Positions 14,820 to 15,141 of a DNA stretch of 15,141 nucleotides are shown one piece after another (position 1 is the stretch's first letter; every line of letters starts with the position of its first letter). The notes beneath the pieces are model-generated. The model had not been told where the DNA came from, did not search any database, and saw only the letters and a program-made list of their open reading frames with translations. The stretch comes from an uncultured Succinatimonas sp. (lineage in GTDB: Bacteria; Pseudomonadota; Gammaproteobacteria; Enterobacterales; Succinivibrionaceae), in NCBI RefSeq assembly GCF_905203285.1, contig NZ_CAJKVK010000048.1:1-15141 (forward strand), in the 5' to 3' direction. The position numbers were made by a program, and so were the translations under genes.

Positions 14820-15029
14820 TCTCCTTTGTCGATAGTTGCGTTACGTTTTTTGATTTGTTGAGTAAAAGAATACTCTTTATAACTGCCGTCAGGGTTTTTC
14901 ACATATATCAACTGCGGGCAGCTTATTGCAGATGTTTTGACTTCATTGTCAGTCCAAGCTGCTTCCATAGTAGCAAATGCGTTAAAAGAGACAAAGCAAA
15001 AAGCCAAAGATTAAGACTGTTTTCTTCAT
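14804..15029 (-). CDS. Small secreted protein, signal peptide split by a +1 shift
   Basis: Not recognised. The mature part (about 55 residues, starting near TMEAAWTDNEVK) has two cysteines (SCPQL and GECVYR) that could form one disulfide. The frame encoding it opens only at a TTG at 15007, giving AFCFVSFNAFA, which is the hydrophobic core and cleavage site of a signal peptide without its basic start. An ATG at 15029 begins MKKTVLIFGF, a textbook signal-peptide start, but in a frame that stops after 15 codons. Removing one T from the TTTTT run at about 15003, or from the nearby TTT, joins the two into a complete Sec signal peptide. The stop overlaps the first possible yjjP start. The upstream partial gene ends 27 bases before the ATG. 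No clear Shine-Dalgarno sequence is visible. Confidence 0.55.
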
Positions 15030-15056
15030 GATATTTTGTTTTTAAATTATAAGTTT

Positions 15057-15141
15057 TTACATACAATCCCCACTTTCCTGTTTTCTAGCAATGAAGAAAC
15101 CATAATAGGCAATCACTGCAAAAGCGATGGCCGGTACAACA
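15057..15141 (-). CDS. C-terminal end of a membrane protein, cut by the window edge
   Basis: A minus-strand frame enters from the right edge and ends at the TAA at 15057-15059. The visible 27 residues contain a hydrophobic helix (VVPAIAFAVIAYYGFFIA) followed by a charged tail RKQESGDCM, typical of the end of an integral membrane protein. Too little is visible to name a family. It lies just upstream of the small secreted protein gene and may belong to the same operon. Confidence 0.45.
   Translation of the reverse strand, partial: VVPAIAFAVIAYYGFFIARKQESGDCM

Noticed and set aside
14705..15031. Plus-strand open frame across the yjjP start and the small secreted gene
   Set aside because: The product has no domain or signal features, while the minus strand carries a conserved yjjP and a signal-peptide-like gene.

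Overview
The window is a moderately AT-rich stretch of a gammaproteobacterial chromosome. The family content points there: a YcgL gene divergent from minCDE, a GloC/YcbL-type hydrolase, RlmI, MacAB, a GlgX-type debranching enzyme and a split YjjP/YjjB exporter. A long nitrilase-fused NadE of the kind seen in Bacteroides, together with an anaerobe-like gene set, makes a Succinivibrionaceae-type anaerobe plausible. That placement is inference; no rRNA or marker gene is present to settle it. Gene density is high, no gap exceeds about 215 bases, and I see no tRNA, rRNA, CRISPR array, insertion sequence or prophage.

Layout. (1) Positions 1-2784, minus strand: minC-minD-minE followed by a DUF805 membrane protein gene, tightly packed. 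This is the Min division-site system with three unusual parts: a KVPV-repeat linker in MinC, a roughly 67-residue charged N-terminal extension on MinD, and a DUF805 gene whose 5' end needs a one-base correction. (2) Positions 2785-3345: divergent ycgL, ending in a bidirectional terminator. (3) Positions 3349-5189, minus: rlmI-gloC, two housekeeping genes. (4) Positions 5190-8455, plus: macA-macB, the inner-membrane and periplasmic parts of a tripartite efflux pump, sharing a divergent promoter region with rlmI and ending in a strong bidirectional hairpin. (5) Positions 8465-9208, minus: an orphan amino-acid-binding periplasmic protein. (6) Positions 9411-11519, minus: glgX, a glycogen debranching enzyme. 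(7) Positions 11620-13452, plus: NAD+ synthetase with an N-terminal nitrilase-like glutaminase domain that seems to lack its catalytic cysteine. (8) Positions 13516-15141, minus: an apparent operon of a membrane protein (3' end only), a small secreted protein whose signal peptide is split by a one-base shift, then yjjP and yjjB. YjjPB belongs to the ThrE superfamily and has been linked in E. coli to succinate export, which would suit a succinate-producing anaerobe.

Most of the window is ordinary core genome. The observations most worth a second look are the NadE glutaminase domain lacking its nucleophile, the MinD extension paired with the repetitive MinC linker, and two independent one-base frame breaks in short base runs near gene starts. 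I found no convincing new defence or mobile system.
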